DNA from: Lunularia cruciata
Lineage: Eukaryota > Streptophyta > Marchantiopsida > Lunulariales > Lunulariaceae
DNA: 64,000 nucleotides
Direction of reading: 5' to 3'
Assembly (NCBI GenBank): GCA_948567375.1
Contig: OX419760.1
Location: forward strand, 62,058,911 to 62,122,910
The notes below the pieces were generated by a model. That model did no database searches and was not told where the DNA came from. It saw nothing but the letters and a program-made list of their open reading frames with translations. Every line of letters begins with the position of its first letter. Position 1 is the stretch's first letter. Shown here one piece after another: positions 31,985 through 46,329 of the stretch. A program made the position numbers and the translations under genes.

Positions 31985-33260
31985 CTAAAGATTTCTTGGC
32001 AAGATCTTTAGAAATATGAGATAGGAAATCTTCATTATCATGTGATTTTTTAGAATGGTATTCAATGGTAAAACCAAATTCTTGTAGGAGGACCATCTAG
32101 CAAGCAATTCTTCCCACACAACATGGTTTGTGATCAGGTAATTCAGGGATTTGTGATTGACATGGAATATGAAATTGTTGCCCATGAGGTAGTGGCAAAA
32201 TTTTTGAACTGTGAAGATCATTCTTGCTCTATTGTAGAATAATTTCTTTATGCTAAATTGAGTTGCCAACTAGCATAATAGATGAGATGTTCCCATTGTT
32301 AGTCATTATAATATGCTAAAACAACACCCATGGCCATGTTAGAGGTGTTTACAAAGATGTGAAAGGTAAGCTCCTAATTGGGGGTTGTGAGAATTGGAGC
32401 GGTAACCAATTTTTGTTTCAAGATCTCAAAGGCTTTTGTGCAATGGTTGGTCTACAAGAACTCAATGGTGTTGTGTAGTAGGCTAGTAATGGTCAAATAA
32501 ATAGACCATAACTAGCCTACATGTGGCATACATGTGGACATACCATTGGTAATATCATGTACAACCCAAAAAATGCCCGAGATTATGTATTGTCTTTGTT
32601 ATGGGCAGCTATAGAATGATTTGAAATTTCTTTGGGTCAACATGATTCCATTTTTTCAAACAAGATGGCCAAGGAGAGGTCCAAATGAGATAGAAAATAA
32701 ACATTTGTGGATATTTATTGAAATCCTAACTTGCCTACAAATATGCATATGGTTTGTAATACTTGGATGTGATCAAGATGGGAAGTATGCGCACACATGT
32801 CATCCAAGTATAACTCCATGTCTCTTTGTGCATTGCCAAAAGAATTCATCACATACCTCTAAGATGTTACAAGAGTATTCTGAAATCTACAGAGCAGAAC
32901 TTGGTAGGCATAAGTACCCTCACTTTGTGACAAAAGAGGTTTTGTATTAATCCTCTAGAGCAATATGATTGTAGCCAAAATAGCTGTCCATTGCTGCTAG
33001 AATAACCAGAATAGCCATCCATAGCCATCCATGGAATTGGGTAAGGATCCAAGATAGTTTGTGAATTCAATTGTGGAAGTCAACATAGATTCAAACCTTT
33101 CTTGTGTCTTTCTTTGGTACCACTAATATTGGGGAGGCCCACTCTATCTCTCCTACAAAATAAATGAACCTACATTTGAGTAGTTTTTCTAGCTCTTCTT
33201 GTACCTTTTGAGAGTAAGTGGGGTTTAATCTACATGGTTTGGACTAGATAGGGACAAATT
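31985..33260 (-). pseudogene. Family D reverse transcriptase/RNase H
   Basis: YSQKVQEELEKLLKCRFIY and EWASPILVVPKK (fingers), YGYSGYNQIA-like and SFVTK, then the catalytic LYLDDMCAHT at about 32795-32825 with both Asp present. RNase H frame 31985-32269 contains FHVNHKSLNYLI. The catalytic DAS of RNase H reads NTS. Broken by many stops. Confidence 0.78.
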
Positions 33261-33399
33261 TTGGTCATAAAATCATATGATGTTGACACATTTTTGGATC
33301 CACTCCCATGAATTCCATGTATTCATAAGCAAAGAATCCTAGAATTCTTAGAAGAGGGCTTGGTAAGTATGTTGTTCCTCCATGACCACATTAGTGCTA

Positions 33400-35540
33400 A
33401 TCTTGACATACTTGGTGTTTCCTCCTCTTGGAGATATCTAGATTTTGAATTTTTTTCTACCACCTATAAGTGAGTGGGATGGTTGTAGACAAATGTTTGG
33501 GAGGTCCAAAAAATAGCATTGTAACCCCTCCTCTAGTATGGTTTTGATGGAATTCATATTCTTTACAACCCACTTCATAGGTTGTTTTTGGCCATCACCA
33601 ACAATGATGTGGTATGGAGGACTCATCCCCTTGCAATCAGCTAGAAGAGCTATCTCAACCACCAGAGGTTTGTTTCACTATCTTCAAGAATGACAATGTC
33701 ATCATGAAGAGTGCCATCAAGATGGAGATATTCCTCATCAATTTCTTTGTCTTGGCAATTGATGTCATCTTTAATATAGAAGCAAGAGGTATTCAAGGTT
33801 TCTTGAGTATGTTCTTGTGTGTAAGGGAGTGGGAACATAACATGGCAAAAAGCTCCATTTTCAATGCTAAGAGAAGCTTCTTAGTCCCAAAAAAATTGTG
33901 CTTGGAGTTGGAGAAGCATGTCTCTCAAGAACATTTTGCGGTCTTGCCAAAAAAATGGGGCTATTTCCATGTAGTTGTCCAGTATGACTGCTCATTTCCT
34001 TTGTAGTTATGAAAAGAAAATTAGCAATGATGTCTACAATTTACTCATTGCTATCAATGTGAGTAGGACTTCATGCATCAACCTTGAAACTTGGTTCTCC
34101 TTCTTGATCTGAACTTGACAATGGTACAATAGGGTAGATATGTAATACAATGTGTTTTGATATTTTCCAAAGGCTAGCTTGCACTGCATATGCATAACTC
34201 CTATGTTGGTACTCAAGGATTCCCATTGCCTAACTATTTCTATGGAGGTACTTCTGCACTGGCTCACTATGCAACACTTTAATCCATGCTTGCATATGAG
34301 CAAGTGCTCTTGCTTATAGCCATACCCGTTCTCATAGTTTGACCTATACCTATGAGAACGGGTATAGCTACAAGCATGAGCACTTGCTCATCTGCAAGCA
34401 TTTATTGAGGTGTTGCATAGTGAGCCAATGCATAAGTACCTCCATAGAAGTAGTTAGGAGATGTGAATCCTTGAGTAGCAGCATAGGAGTTATGCATTAC
34501 ATTCCCTTTGAAGTTTGGTATTATAGAGCAGAGGTCTAATAAAGCCATGTCTTGCTTGTTAGCTTGATCTAAGATTGTGCCTCCTCAGATGTCTATGCTA
34601 TCATAACAACTTTGTTGTAGATGAGGAATTTTTAGATGTCCTCAAGTAATGCATCTTTGAACTAGTTGAGAGCTAAAGTAGGATTTGGAGCTAGTGTGAC
34701 CATTGAAAAGATGTATTGAAATACTTGAATAAAGGCTTGCATTATTTCATTATATCCTTTGAAAATTCTATTTATCTTGTCCTTGAGTTGTTCTTGTCAT
34801 CTTGGTGAGATGTATTATGAGATGTATTATCCTTTGGCATGTATCAATGCATAACTTGTCCGCATTACAAGGTCAAGGCCACTAAACTAGTGTTGTACAA
34901 TTCCAAAGAAACATTGGCCAATTTGTTGTGTCATGGCAACATCATCTAGGATGCTTCTTGCCATGCAAACATTCTCAAACATTCATAAGAATGACTCTAA
35001 GTCTTCTTGCCTGGTGAATACCATTCTGGGGAGTAGAATTTCTTCCTCCTAAATTTGATGTCATTGCAATGGGAGCTGCAAGAGTCATAGGAGTTGAGAC
35101 CATAGGAGAGGCTTGGGTAGCAATTTTTTGTGATGCTAATGTTAATGGGTTTCATTGGGAAGAAATACTTGCCATTAAGGGTTTCTTGTGTTCTAACAAG
35201 AGTATTCAATGACACAAGAGATAATGTTTTTCTTGGGTTTAAAACACATTTTGTAGAATTTGGAGGTAATACTTCCTTTGGGCTTAAAATAGCAGCATCT
35301 GCATTGAATTCTATAGAATAAATATGGCCTAAGCAAGTTGTTGAGACAAGTGGAGAAGATATACGTGTTAGATGGCAACAATGCTAGAAATGTTGGTGGG
35401 ATCATCTTGTTCCGGAATGGAGGATATGGGATGCTACAAGAGAAGGGGAAGTCATTACAGTCCTTACACGGCTGGCTGTTTACTTGGCTTGAGGAAGAAG
35501 TGTAGACAAGATTTCCATAGTGGTTTGTAATTCCACTCAT
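33400..35540 (-). pseudogene. Family D gag/protease region, unresolved
   Basis: Minus frames at 33438-33662, 34034-34303, 34997-35215 and 35193-35540 are short and mutually offset. I infer gag and protease from position upstream of reverse transcriptase, and see no secure motif. The region contains the large inverted repeat at 34192-34495. Confidence 0.35.
34192..34495. repeat. Large inverted repeat (fold-back)
   Basis: Arms 34192-34337 and 34350-34495, about 146 nt each, around a 12-nt centre. The inner 19 bp (TACCCGTTCTCATAG against CTATGAGAACGGGTA) are perfect; the outer part is diverged but continuous. Both arms encode the same peptide pattern from opposite strands (ICKH … CCIVSQC-STSIE … GVMH). 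Confidence 0.85.
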
Positions 35541-38500
35541 GTATGTGAATCTCCTATATACACGTACCCTTGAAGATACTCCTCAAGTCTATCACCCTTG
35601 CAAGCTCTTCAACCTCCTTGGTATGGTCCTTAATGTGTTTCCTTTTGGAGCCTTGCTGAGCAATTTTCTTATGTACCATTCCACTTAATCAGACATGGTG
35701 ACCTCTACATGATTGGCATCACTCCCTAACACATCATACATGACTCAGTAAAATTCCCAATTACACCTTATCCTTCATAGAAATTAGAATAAAGTCATGG
35801 ATTGTTTATTATCCTTTGATAATTAGATCCTAGGGCCAACACCAATCATGCATCCTATGCAACAACCTTTGATTCTCCTAGTCACAATCATACCTACACC
35901 TCCGAGCCCGTAAGTGAACATAGGGTTCTGAGAGATAAATGACTTGGGAGAATTTCCAATAATAGACTTTGAGTTCAAAGATTTTCCCCCAAAGGAAGAA
36001 ATAACACACTTAAATAGTTATTCTAACCCTAACAGTAATTTTTGTCTACCCTGATCACTTCTTTTCTTGTGGCCACCACCTTCTCATGTGCTTGCACCAA
36101 GAATTCCAATTGGTTCTCCTTCCTTAGATTTTCCTGAACTATATGCACCTACTTTGAATACCATTAGAGCAAAGCTTAATTGTTAATTACTACCTACCTC
36201 TTTTTTTTATATGAACCCATAAACTAGTTAGCCCGCACTCCTTTACTAAGTCAGCTTGCAAAAGGTCCTATAATAGTTTTTGACTTCTCTTGCACTTGGG
36301 CTTAGTTGGCCCATAGAGATTCTCTCCCATAGCTTTGTACATAGGATTCGACAATCATTCACTATTCAGCATTGATGTACCATCCCATAGATGGTTTCTT
36401 GCACTTTTGACTTGGTACTTGTGCTCAATTGACAAATAGTGGCTAAATTCCTTTATTTTCTTTATTAAGTCAAAGTGTAGTCCTAATTGTTTCTTTATTC
36501 TACGATGATGTTGCAATTAGAGCAATATTGGATAGCAACAAGTTTTATATCAATTAGATTAGTTCCCTAGGATTTACTTTTCAATAGTTGATATGCATAA
36601 ATGACATTAGCGTCTATTCAATCTCAAATATTGACCTCAACATCCTTATAGATTTGTATATGTTTTGTAGACTATAGATTCCTCTATAACTAGATGATTT
36701 ATCAATAGATTTTTAACTAATATTCTTATGAATTAAAATCTATATACTTATGAAATATATTCATCCATCTCTAAATGTTTCAATGTATCAAAATGATATG
36801 CTTATAAAGACCAAGCTATCTCTAAATAGTTGTATATAGAATCCAATTGATATCTAAAGTGCATGGATAGAAGTCAATCTATATTTAAAGGTCTCAAGTA
36901 AAGACAAGGATATGAGAGAATAAGTAAGGAGGATAGAAGAGAAGAGATAGACCAAGCACTCAATACTAAGATCTTAAGCTAAAGATAACTTAAGCTCTTG
37001 TTATTTATAATTGAGGTGGATGTAAGCTTACTTCATGACAAAGAAAAAAATTTAGCCTAGTTACTCAATCTCCTAAGAAGTTTCACCAAAACCTTAATAA
37101 AACAAGAAGTTTCTTGAGTATCATAATAGCCTACTTAGTCCTTAAGAAGGTCCTAATTCAGTGCTTTCTGAATATTCCTTTATGATACTTCTAATGCATT
37201 TCCTAAAGTTTCCTTTTAAAACTTTTTGTAACTTATATGACATGAGATAAACTTGTATGAAGGTTTTTATTAAATTACTATGGAAAATTCACATCCTATT
37301 TCAAATTCCCCTTTTGTTAGTTGATATGATCTCCAAATCATATTCTTTTATTTTGAACTCTTGTATTGCATCTTGTGTATTGTGAAGATGCTAAAGGGGC
37401 ATATATGTAATATTATGAAGTCTATAATTGTTTCAAATAAATTTATACTCTATATTTGCTATCTAGTATATGAGACTTGGCTTCTTATGAGGAAGAAGAC
37501 AAGATGTACAAAAGTTTGAAGTTTTAGTAACTTTGAAAGATGGATGAATAAACAAGCTATGAGGAATTAAGGATTATGATCATTATTAAGAAAATAGTTA
37601 GAGGATAAAGAAGAAAAAAACTGGATCGAGAGCTAGTATCAAGGAAGGTTCTTACTAGAAAGCATAACTTTATAGTCAATTACAAAAGATAGATCACTAT
37701 GTTGTATATTAATACATTTTATTTTTGCCAATTTTCAATCAACAATAGATGAACCTTGGCTTCTTATAAGGAAGAAGATAAGATGGACAAGAAAGTGGAT
37801 GTACTAGTAAAACTGAAAGGTGGTGATAATACAAGCTATTAGGAACAAAGAAGTTATGATCATAATTAAAAAAAGCAAAAGAGTGAGAGAAGTAAATACT
37901 TGCTCCTTTGAATTTATTTAGGAAAATTACTTTTAGGTAAGAATATATCCTAATTAACATGACGCATACAAGTTCATAAATGCACAAAAACTTTCTTGTA
38001 ATATATTGTTGATGGATTTAGTTTTGAGGATGATCATTATTGAATAATGCCAAATTTGGTACTTCAAATTTTGAATAATACTTACCAAAGTATACCAATA
38101 AGAGTTGCAATTGAATCCAAGTATTCTAATGAGATCACAAATCAAACAAAACGTCAAATAGACCTTGGCAAGTAAGGGTAAGAGATTGTGATCACTATAG
38201 GAGCTAAGAAAATTTCCTAACTCACTTTATTAATACTATTAATTGCAACATTGAGCAAGGATAAGAAGAGGTTTCTTAAGATCAATCTTCATTCTATTAT
38301 TTGACTTGTTGAGTTATCATTGAGGGTTATTTATACTATATATATGATAAAATTTATGTAAATTTATAAGAAGTTAAATACAAGAATCAAGAATGAGCAT
38401 GATATATTATATCCATCATATAAGGATATGTAATTTCTTCTTCCATAGCTCATAAAAACAAGAAAGAAGTTAATTACATTTTATATATATTACTTAATAT

Positions 38501-41500
38501 TTAGTGAACTCTTTTTATTTAGGAACTAAAAATGTTTCTAAAGATAAAAGTCAATCATCTTCTTATTACTTTTGAGAACCATATCCCTTTAGGTCCTTTT
38601 GCAATATGAAGTAAAAGAAGGTAAATCTAACATATAAATATAAAAAGAATAAAATTTATACTTTCAATCAAAAAAATTATTATAAAAGAGATAAATACAT
38701 ATTCCAAACTTGATCTTAGTAACAAATATTATGTTTTTGAATAAATCTTTAGTATTGCAATTTGAATTGGAAAGAACTAAAATTGGTATGCCATCAATTT
38801 ACTTTGATATTTCCTAATAAAATATCCATAGATTTTGACCATCCAACCTAAATCCCCATAAGCATAGATTTTACAATAAAATCCAAATTTATTACATCAA
38901 TCACATACCCTAGAACGTCTTTCATCTATTCTATGTGAGATATCTTGGTGATATTTATATGAAGAAGTACCACGCATGATTCCACACCACATCATGCAAT
39001 ATATTCTTCTCAACAACTTCATTTCAAATTTCAATTAAACAGATTTTATATTTTAAATACAACATAGTGCTTCACAATAATCACTAGTGCATTAGGATAC
39101 TTAAAACCCGCCATGTGGTGGCACATCTATCTACTTATATACACTAAGAATCTAGCTTTGTCCCTAAATGAAAAAATAGCGGTCCTTAGTGGCACCAGAT
39201 TTGAGACACTCAAATCTAAAAATCACCAATATCTTGCATGTTTCCAAAAATTAAGCATTTTCAATGCATTGCATCCAAAGAGACAATTCATGGGATTGCC
39301 AACCTTAAAAATTTCTCCACACTCAAATTTCTTGTGATTGAATATGTAAGCAAAACTAAAATGATCATAGATCATCTTTGCACAAACACAAAAAATAGTT
39401 TTGCTTTAAAATTATTTTTAGTCAAGACATGAACGGTTTTGATTGTTGTTTTGATTTGATAAGTTGGCTACCAAATTGTTAGGTCTTGTCCTTGAAAGCC
39501 TTGTATAGGCCACATCATGTCATTGTGGGTGTCTTGCATAGCCTATGGTAGGTAATTTTTAGCAATGAACCACTTTTATCAACAAATGAAAGAGAAATTT
39601 GAGCCTTTGAGCACATTTTTTAGCCTTTCATGTTAATAAGTGCGCAATTTTGCTCATAGAGAGCAAATTCAGCTCAAATTTTCAACTTTTATTGAGACAA
39701 TCTAATCTAATTTTCTCTTGAAATGTGCTTGTTGCTCATATGAAATAAGTGTATTAATTATTGGTTAAAACTTTGATATCATATCTTGCAAGACATACAT
39801 AGAGTAACACTTTTTGAAATGTTGAATGAAATATGCAAGTATGCCAATTGGCTTCAGCACAAAATAAAGGCAAATTGGTCATAAGTTTTACTCTAATTAG
39901 TGCAATAGGATTGTAAGGCTAGCTTGTGTTGAATAATTTCTACTTATAGATTGTGGATTTTATTTATTTATTGTTTATAGCCTACATATGGCACATGGTA
40001 GATCATGTAGGCAGAATTGACTTGGAATTGGTTTTGACTTCTAAGCTTATATATTGGTGATATTCCTTTATTAACCCCAAACTTGTTCATCAAAGTTGAA
40101 CCTTGACCACATCTATAGCAAGGTGTAAACACATATGTGGTTAGTTCTACACCTTAATATGCTTTGATCATTGGCACCATCACCTCCACTATAGATTATT
40201 ACACTTGTATAGTTGAGAGCAAGTAGACAAACATCAATGCTATAATGCTTAGCCCAATTTGTAGCAATTTTCATGTGCCATTTGACCACTTTGTCACAAC
40301 ACCATATACTTTCACCATAAAGGGCCTCAATCTCTAGACAAGATACTCTTGCCAAAAAACCTTACTAGCCTAAGCAAGGACATACCAAAAAATAGAAGAG
40401 AAAGAGATAATAAGAGATGGAGATTTAGCCCTAGTTTATCACATCTCTTACTCTTTTCACTCAATAACACCATAATCAATAAGAAAAAATCAGTCTGAAA
40501 CAATATGGTCAAGTTTCCCTTGCATGAGGATAGCCATTCCAAGGTCTAAGTGGTTTTTGGTTGAGCTCAAGTGCTAGCAGTTAGAGGCAAGGAAGAGTCG
40601 TACTAATAAAATAAGATAAGAGTCATAAAATAGGAAAAGACCCTTTGTCTTGAAGCAAGAAGAATAATTTGTCAAATGTGCTAGAAAGATAGAAAATCTT
40701 CTTGGCATTCACCACCTCCTTTCTTTGCATCTGATCACACCCACTTCCCACTGATTTCTTGTCATAAAAAGGACTCCCTTGCAAGTAGTGCATGCCAAAG
40801 TGCCCACAAGAATGATGACAAAATAGTCTCTATCAAGAAGTCATTCCTAGATAATTGTTCCTTGACTCAACATTTGGAAGTTCAACTAGATAGTTGAATT
40901 AATCCTCCATAGATTATTTTGAATTTTGGTTGACGAGACACCAAACCAGTTTTTCTTGCAACTCTCATTGCAACAAACTAGCATGTTCTTCTTTTAACAT
41001 GAAGTCTACCATCTCCATTCTCAATAAGCTCTAAGAGCATGATGTTTGAAGCTAAAGTTTCTCTTTGAATAGCTTATAGTCAAAATACAATCTAACAAGG
41101 TAGTGTTTTTGAGGAATTATGGTTAGCCTCTAGAGAAACACAAACCATGTTTGGCTATGGGGCTAAAAATATTTCTCCACTAACCAATTTTGCTGAATTT
41201 TCACTAACAAGCTAGATCTACTTGCAACACTTGCTACAATAGACCAAGCTGGTTGATACTAAACTAGATTCTCTTTATATGAAATTAGCTTATGCTCCAC
41301 AAGAAGCATCTTGCACCTTCTTATAGTAGAAACTAGATAAACTCTCAAGTGAACCTTTTTTTCTACAAATTAAAACCTTGAAACCTAATTAGATGGTAGA
41401 TTCTTATTCATTGAGTTGAGAGTTTATATAAACTACATATATATAACATGGATTATGTCAAAATTATATTTTCTTATAAGTACAATGTTGATTTAGTGCA

Positions 41501-42235
41501 ACTTCAGAGTTTCAAATTTAACCCTCTTGGATTGCTTAAACATTCTAGAAACAATTGCTCATAATTTTGAGCTCCTTTAAGATCAAAGTGAGAAGAGCAT
41601 AGTCAGATTTTGAATATGAATGGGTCCATAGTTACATGCTAACAAGTTGCACTCTTACATGTTGTGGATTCCTATCACATAGGTGTTCCTACTCAATTAA
41701 TAGCTTACAATTTCCCAATTCATATCAAAGGAGCTAAATGTATTTTTTTATGATCTTATTGCTCTACAAACTTCTCCTCCCATTCCTCATATACATTATT
41801 TTCTTTGAACTTAATGCTTTGATGGTTTTCTCTTTTTGCAATATTTATGTAGTACTACCAAACTTCACCCAACCAATTTGGAATTGGTCTCTTTTTGCAT
41901 GAGTATTCTACTATAATATATTCTTATATCTATTCATTTTGTTGGTGTTCATTTCATATGTAGTATAGAGATTCCTATATCTTATTTCCTTGCTACTAAC
42001 TCCCTCCCTAAGCTGCTAGTGAGGTTTAGATGGCTCTACAAGATCACCTAAGAAATTTATATTGCTTAGTTTTATATTTGGCTCAAGTATGGGTTGAAGC
42101 AATCTAACTCATAATTGTTTTAATATGTTGTGCAACATAATGAACTTCAAACTATCTCTGTCTATTTTGATATATATTTGACTATGTACTAATTATGTTC
42201 AATATTCATCTTAAGGCATGACTAACATCCCAATG
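35541..42235. other. 6.7 kb AT-rich region without a recognisable gene
   Basis: Short frames only, the longest about 80 codons. I see no domain, no tRNA and no LTR edges. Poly-A/T runs and simple ATAT stretches (e.g. 38455-38500, 41430-41450) are common. Probably very old repeat DNA; a decayed copia or LINE origin cannot be excluded. Confidence 0.5.
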
Positions 42236-42595
42236 TGTAAAAGACCAGGAGAGAAATAGGAGAATGGAATATCAAAGTGAAAGATCACATTAGGACTCTT
42301 GAATGACGGAAACTCTAGATGCCTAGCATGAGCTTGGGCTTTGGTATTTATAAGGAACATACAAGGCTTCTCAACAAGCTGACTACTTGGCATGCAAGCC
42401 AAGCTTCCCGAGAAGCTTCTTTTGAGAAGTCACTTACTTGGCATGCAAGCTAAGCTAGCCAGGAAACTTCTCAAGAAGCTTCCTCCTAGAAGTCACTACT
42501 TGGCTTGCACATTACTTGATACTTGGAAGGTACCAAGTAGCTTTCTAGATGCTTCTAGAATATTGGCTAATTTGGCCTATTTGTTGTATGACCTT
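42236..42595 (-). repeat. 3' LTR of A3 (incomplete)
   Basis: Plus reading TGTAAAAGACCAGGAG … TTGGCCTATTTGTTG. The end with TGTAACAATATG is missing and the sequence runs straight into integrase DNA (TTGTATGACCTTGCTTTGTC), so LTR start, chromodomain and most of integrase were lost in one deletion. A repeated phrase TTGTTGTATGACCTTGC (42580 and 42611) marks the junction. Confidence 0.78.
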
Positions 42596-42599
42596 GCAT

Positions 42600-44400
42600 A
42601 AAAACCAAAATTGTTGTATGACCTTGCTTTGTCTTGGGCAAGGATATGATGAGATCTTAACTCACATGTTCCCATCAAATAGATAAAATCAGAAGTGGTT
42701 GAAGGAGTCCACTCAATTTTTGGTTGTTGGCCTTGTTATGTTAGCAGCTCTCACAAGATCAAACAAACTCTCAAACATCTCATGCCATGTTGAGCCACCA
42801 CCATTGGTGTTATAGGATACCCAAGGTCTTGTCCATATCCATATAACCAAAAATTGGTAAATCATGGGCTTCTTGAAGGAGCACAAGTTGTAAATTACCC
42901 TTGGTTGGAACATAAATCCGATTTAAAATAGAAGGCTTTCCTTGAAGGAGAAGGTGTTGTATTCCTTGTTGTGTGTTGCAAGATGACCTTGTACCATCTT
43001 AAAGAAGGGGTCTTGTTGTAAAGCGGTCCTAAACTTGATTTGGACTATTGTGTTGATTGACATTATCATAATTGTTGTTGTGATGAGAGGAAGAGATTTC
43101 AAATCAGGTCATCATGATAGGGCATTGGAGATGATGTGGAATCTACTAGGTTTGTACTCAAGTTTGAGGTCAAGCAATTGTAGTTGTTCCTACCATTGAT
43201 GATATCAACTCTTCCTATGCTCCAAATGTAATGTCTGCAACAAGGGTTTGTGATCAATTTGCATGATCACTTATTTCTTGAAGAAATAATGCCTCCATAT
43301 CTTTGCGGCATATATTATTGCTAGTTGTTTCAATCTCAAGCATAGTAATTCATTTTTATGGTGTTTAGTTGATGTGCCATAAAGGCAATAGGATATAACC
43401 CATCAAAAAATTCCTCCTACAACATAACTCTAATGGCAAAGTTAGAAGCATCAAAATCAATGATACAAGGTAGTTGAGTATCATATAGTTGAAGAATGGG
43501 TCTTGAAGACACCAAATGTTTTAGCTTCTAGAATATTTCTTTGTGCTCGGTGGTCCACTAAAAGCTTGAGGTCCTCCCCAAGAGGTCAATCATTGGTGCG
43601 ATCACATGAGCATAATAGTGGATGAATCATCAATAAATACTTGCCAATCCATTAAATGCCCGCACTTCTATGGGATCCTTCAAAGTAGACCAATCAATAA
43701 TGGCCTTTATTTTCTCCTCTTCCATCTTGATCTCCTCTGATGAGATCTTATGACCCAAGAAGGTAACTTCCTTCTACCAAAAGGCACCCTTTAACTTCTT
43801 GTAATAAAACTTCCATTGATGTAGCCATCTTAGGACTTCTCACATGTGATTTGCATGTTCTACCTCTATTTTGCTATAGATTAAAACATCATCCAAGAAC
43901 ACCACCATCTACCAATCCAATAGCCAATCCAATAGCCCATCCAACACTTGATGCATCTGATCTATGAAGACTATTGGAGCATTAGTAAGCTTGAAAGGTA
44001 GAACACTCCATTCAAAATGCCCATACTTTGTGCAAAATTCAATCTTTTGCACATCTTGTCTATCAATGGGAATTTTCCAATAGTCACTTTAGAGATCCAA
44101 CTTGGAGAAGTATCATGCTCTACTCAATTGATGTAGCAAGTCATCAATTCAAGGCAAGGGATGTGCATTCTTCACTTTTGTTATTAAGGCCACAATAATC
44201 AATAGAGAAGCAAAGTCCTCCATCCTTCTTTAGGACAAATAGTAATAGTGCTTCCCAAAGAGATGTACTATGTTGTATGAAATCCCTCCAACAACTCCCC
44301 CAATGTTGTTCAAAGCTCGTCAAACTCCATTGGTGAGAGCTGTTAGATTGGTCTACTCATTGGTGTTCTTCTTGACAATAACTTAATCTTGAAGTGCACA
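42600..44400 (-). pseudogene. A3 integrase start, RNase H and reverse transcriptase
   Basis: The integrase zinc domain is at 42713-42990, RNase H at 43200-43560, and reverse transcriptase to 44400 with the FLDD box at about 43880-43905 and a small repeat of CAATAGCC units at 43917-43945. Same order as A2; stops throughout. Confidence 0.75.
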
Positions 44401-44449
44401 CCAAAATCAAAGGGTAATCTCTTTGGTAGATCATCTCAAAACACATATG

Positions 44450-46100
44450 CAAACTCATGAACTATTTGATCAACCATTTATTGATAAGGCTTTTGGCCCT
44501 CATCAAATTCTCCATGCGCAATTGGTTTGATCCACACTACAAAAATAAGAATATTTTTCTCCAAATCTTGCTCTATGGTTGCTTTATTGATAAACTTCCC
44601 ATCTTAGGGCTCACTATGACATCATAGTGTAGAGGTGCCACTACAAACCTCATACACTCCACATACTTCTACCCAATCTTGAATGTAATAGTATGTGAGG
44701 TACAAAATGTAGAACCCTTTTTACCATCCGCCATCATCAATCTACTTGTATTTAATGGCTTGATAGGAAAAATCAATTCTTTTTTTAATTATATGGACAT
44801 AAAATTCTCTAAACTTCTAGAATCAACCAAAATCTTACAACCACAATAAGATATCATACCTTGCAAGTGAAGTAAACTTGCATAGGTCAAGCTTTCAATC
44901 CCATTGGAACTAATAAAGTTCCCAATAGGTAGCTCAAATTCTCTTATTGGGATTCTTTGTTTCCTTGATCATCATACTCCACAAAATTCCTTTGGACCAA
45001 TTTTTTTGGGTCATCCATTCTTGAGTAGACATTCAAAAACATGATGCCAAATTTGGTGACAAAAAAAGCAACCACTATTTTGTCATAATCTTTCCCTATG
45101 TATAGTCTCCATTAGATGACATCAATCTGTATTGGTGCTGGCTCCTCCACCCATGTGTAGTGTGTGGGCAGGTTCTGTGAAGGTTGAGGTCAAGACCAAG
45201 TTGTCACAACCAATCAAAGTGCTCAACCAACTGCATGGCTTCCTCCAAGTGTTTGGGCTCCCGCATGATCACTTCCAATTTGGTACATGACATTAGATCC
45301 CTCAAAAATTTTTCTAGAGCTTCACCTTCTAACATATGTGGAATTTGCATTATGGTGTTTTGGAATTGAATGATGTAGCTTCATACAAACCAATTTGCTT
45401 CAATTCTGCCAATTTATCTTGTGCGGCTTGTGTGGTATTTATAGCTCAAAATTGCACAATTATTGTGCTCTTGAATTCTTTCTATATTGAGATTGATGCA
45501 ACAAACTACCCTTAAGCTTGCTCCATTCAAAATTGCCACTATACTTTTACCACTCTATCCAATTGGCTTAAAGCCAATGAAATATGTCTCCATTCATTTT
45601 GAAGATTTCTAGCTTCAAAATAACATTCACAATCAAATACAAAATTCTCCATTGCGTTCAAGAGATCCTTGCTTTCAAATATCTTGGGCTTTGGAAATCA
45701 AATTCACTCTTCTCCTTCTTGAAATGGTGCTCTCTCTTCATGCTCTTGTTGTTGATGATCTTGTTCTTCCAACAATCAAGTAAGGTGCTCAATTTTTTGC
45801 TACACAACAGTGATAACTTTGGACATTGCCACCATAGATACTACTCTATCAAACTACCTAAAATTATCTAAGTTAACTCATAGATGCAACATGTCCTCTG
45901 TTCTCCATAAGTTACAATTGGAAGTACCAAAGATTCATTGGACAAGGTGATCACATTCAAAAAAAGTTCTGCACAAAGCGTGAGATAACAAACTACATGA
46001 AATGATGCTTGGGTAGTATATGGACATAAAAATCCTAATGGTTTGGTGGAAATGGATTTGGTTGTCCATAAATTCCATCTATCCCATTCTTGCTCTGACA
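44450..46100 (-). pseudogene. A3 protease and gag
   Basis: Protease at 44590-44960 in minus frames matching A2 21608-22003. Gag at 45100-46100 with the knuckle region near 45040-45080. Matches A1, A2, A4 and A5 gag. Not intact. Confidence 0.72.
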
Positions 46101-46104
46101 CCAA

Positions 46105-46329
46105 TGTAAAAGACCAAGGAGAGAAATAAGAGAATGAAAGATCACATTGGGGCTCTTGAACAAGAGAAACTTTGAATGCCTAGCATGAGCTTGGGCTTTG
46201 GTATTTATAGGGAACATACAAGGCTTGTGAGAAGCTTCTTAGGAAGCTTCCTTCTAAAAGCAACCTACTTGGCATGCAAGCTAAGCTAGCCAAGAAGCTT
46301 CCCAAAAAGCTTCCTCCTAGAAGTTATTA
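46105..46329 (-). repeat. 5' LTR of A3 (incomplete)
   Basis: 225 bp from TGTAAAAGACCAAGGAG (plus reading), ending at AGAAGTTATTAT, where unrelated sequence starts. The outer half of the LTR is missing. Confidence 0.8.

Larger units (their letters stand above)
31000..35540 (-). mobile_element. Family D Ty3/gypsy element, heavily decayed
   Basis: Minus strand order: gag-like remnants (about 33400-35540), reverse transcriptase (32570-33260), RNase H (31985-32400) and integrase (31100-31560). The pol order is that of Ty3/gypsy. Sequence differs clearly from A, B and C. No LTR pair found. Confidence 0.75.
42236..46329 (-). mobile_element. Family A chromovirus copy A3
   Basis: Minus strand: truncated 5' LTR (46105-46329), primer site GGTGTCAGAGCAAG-like, gag, protease, reverse transcriptase, RNase H, only the start of integrase, then the 3' LTR (42236-42595). 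Integrase core and chromodomain are deleted. Confidence 0.87.

Noticed and set aside
40113-40355. 80-codon minus-strand frame with GGDGAND
   Set aside because: No family recognised and flanking frames do not continue it.
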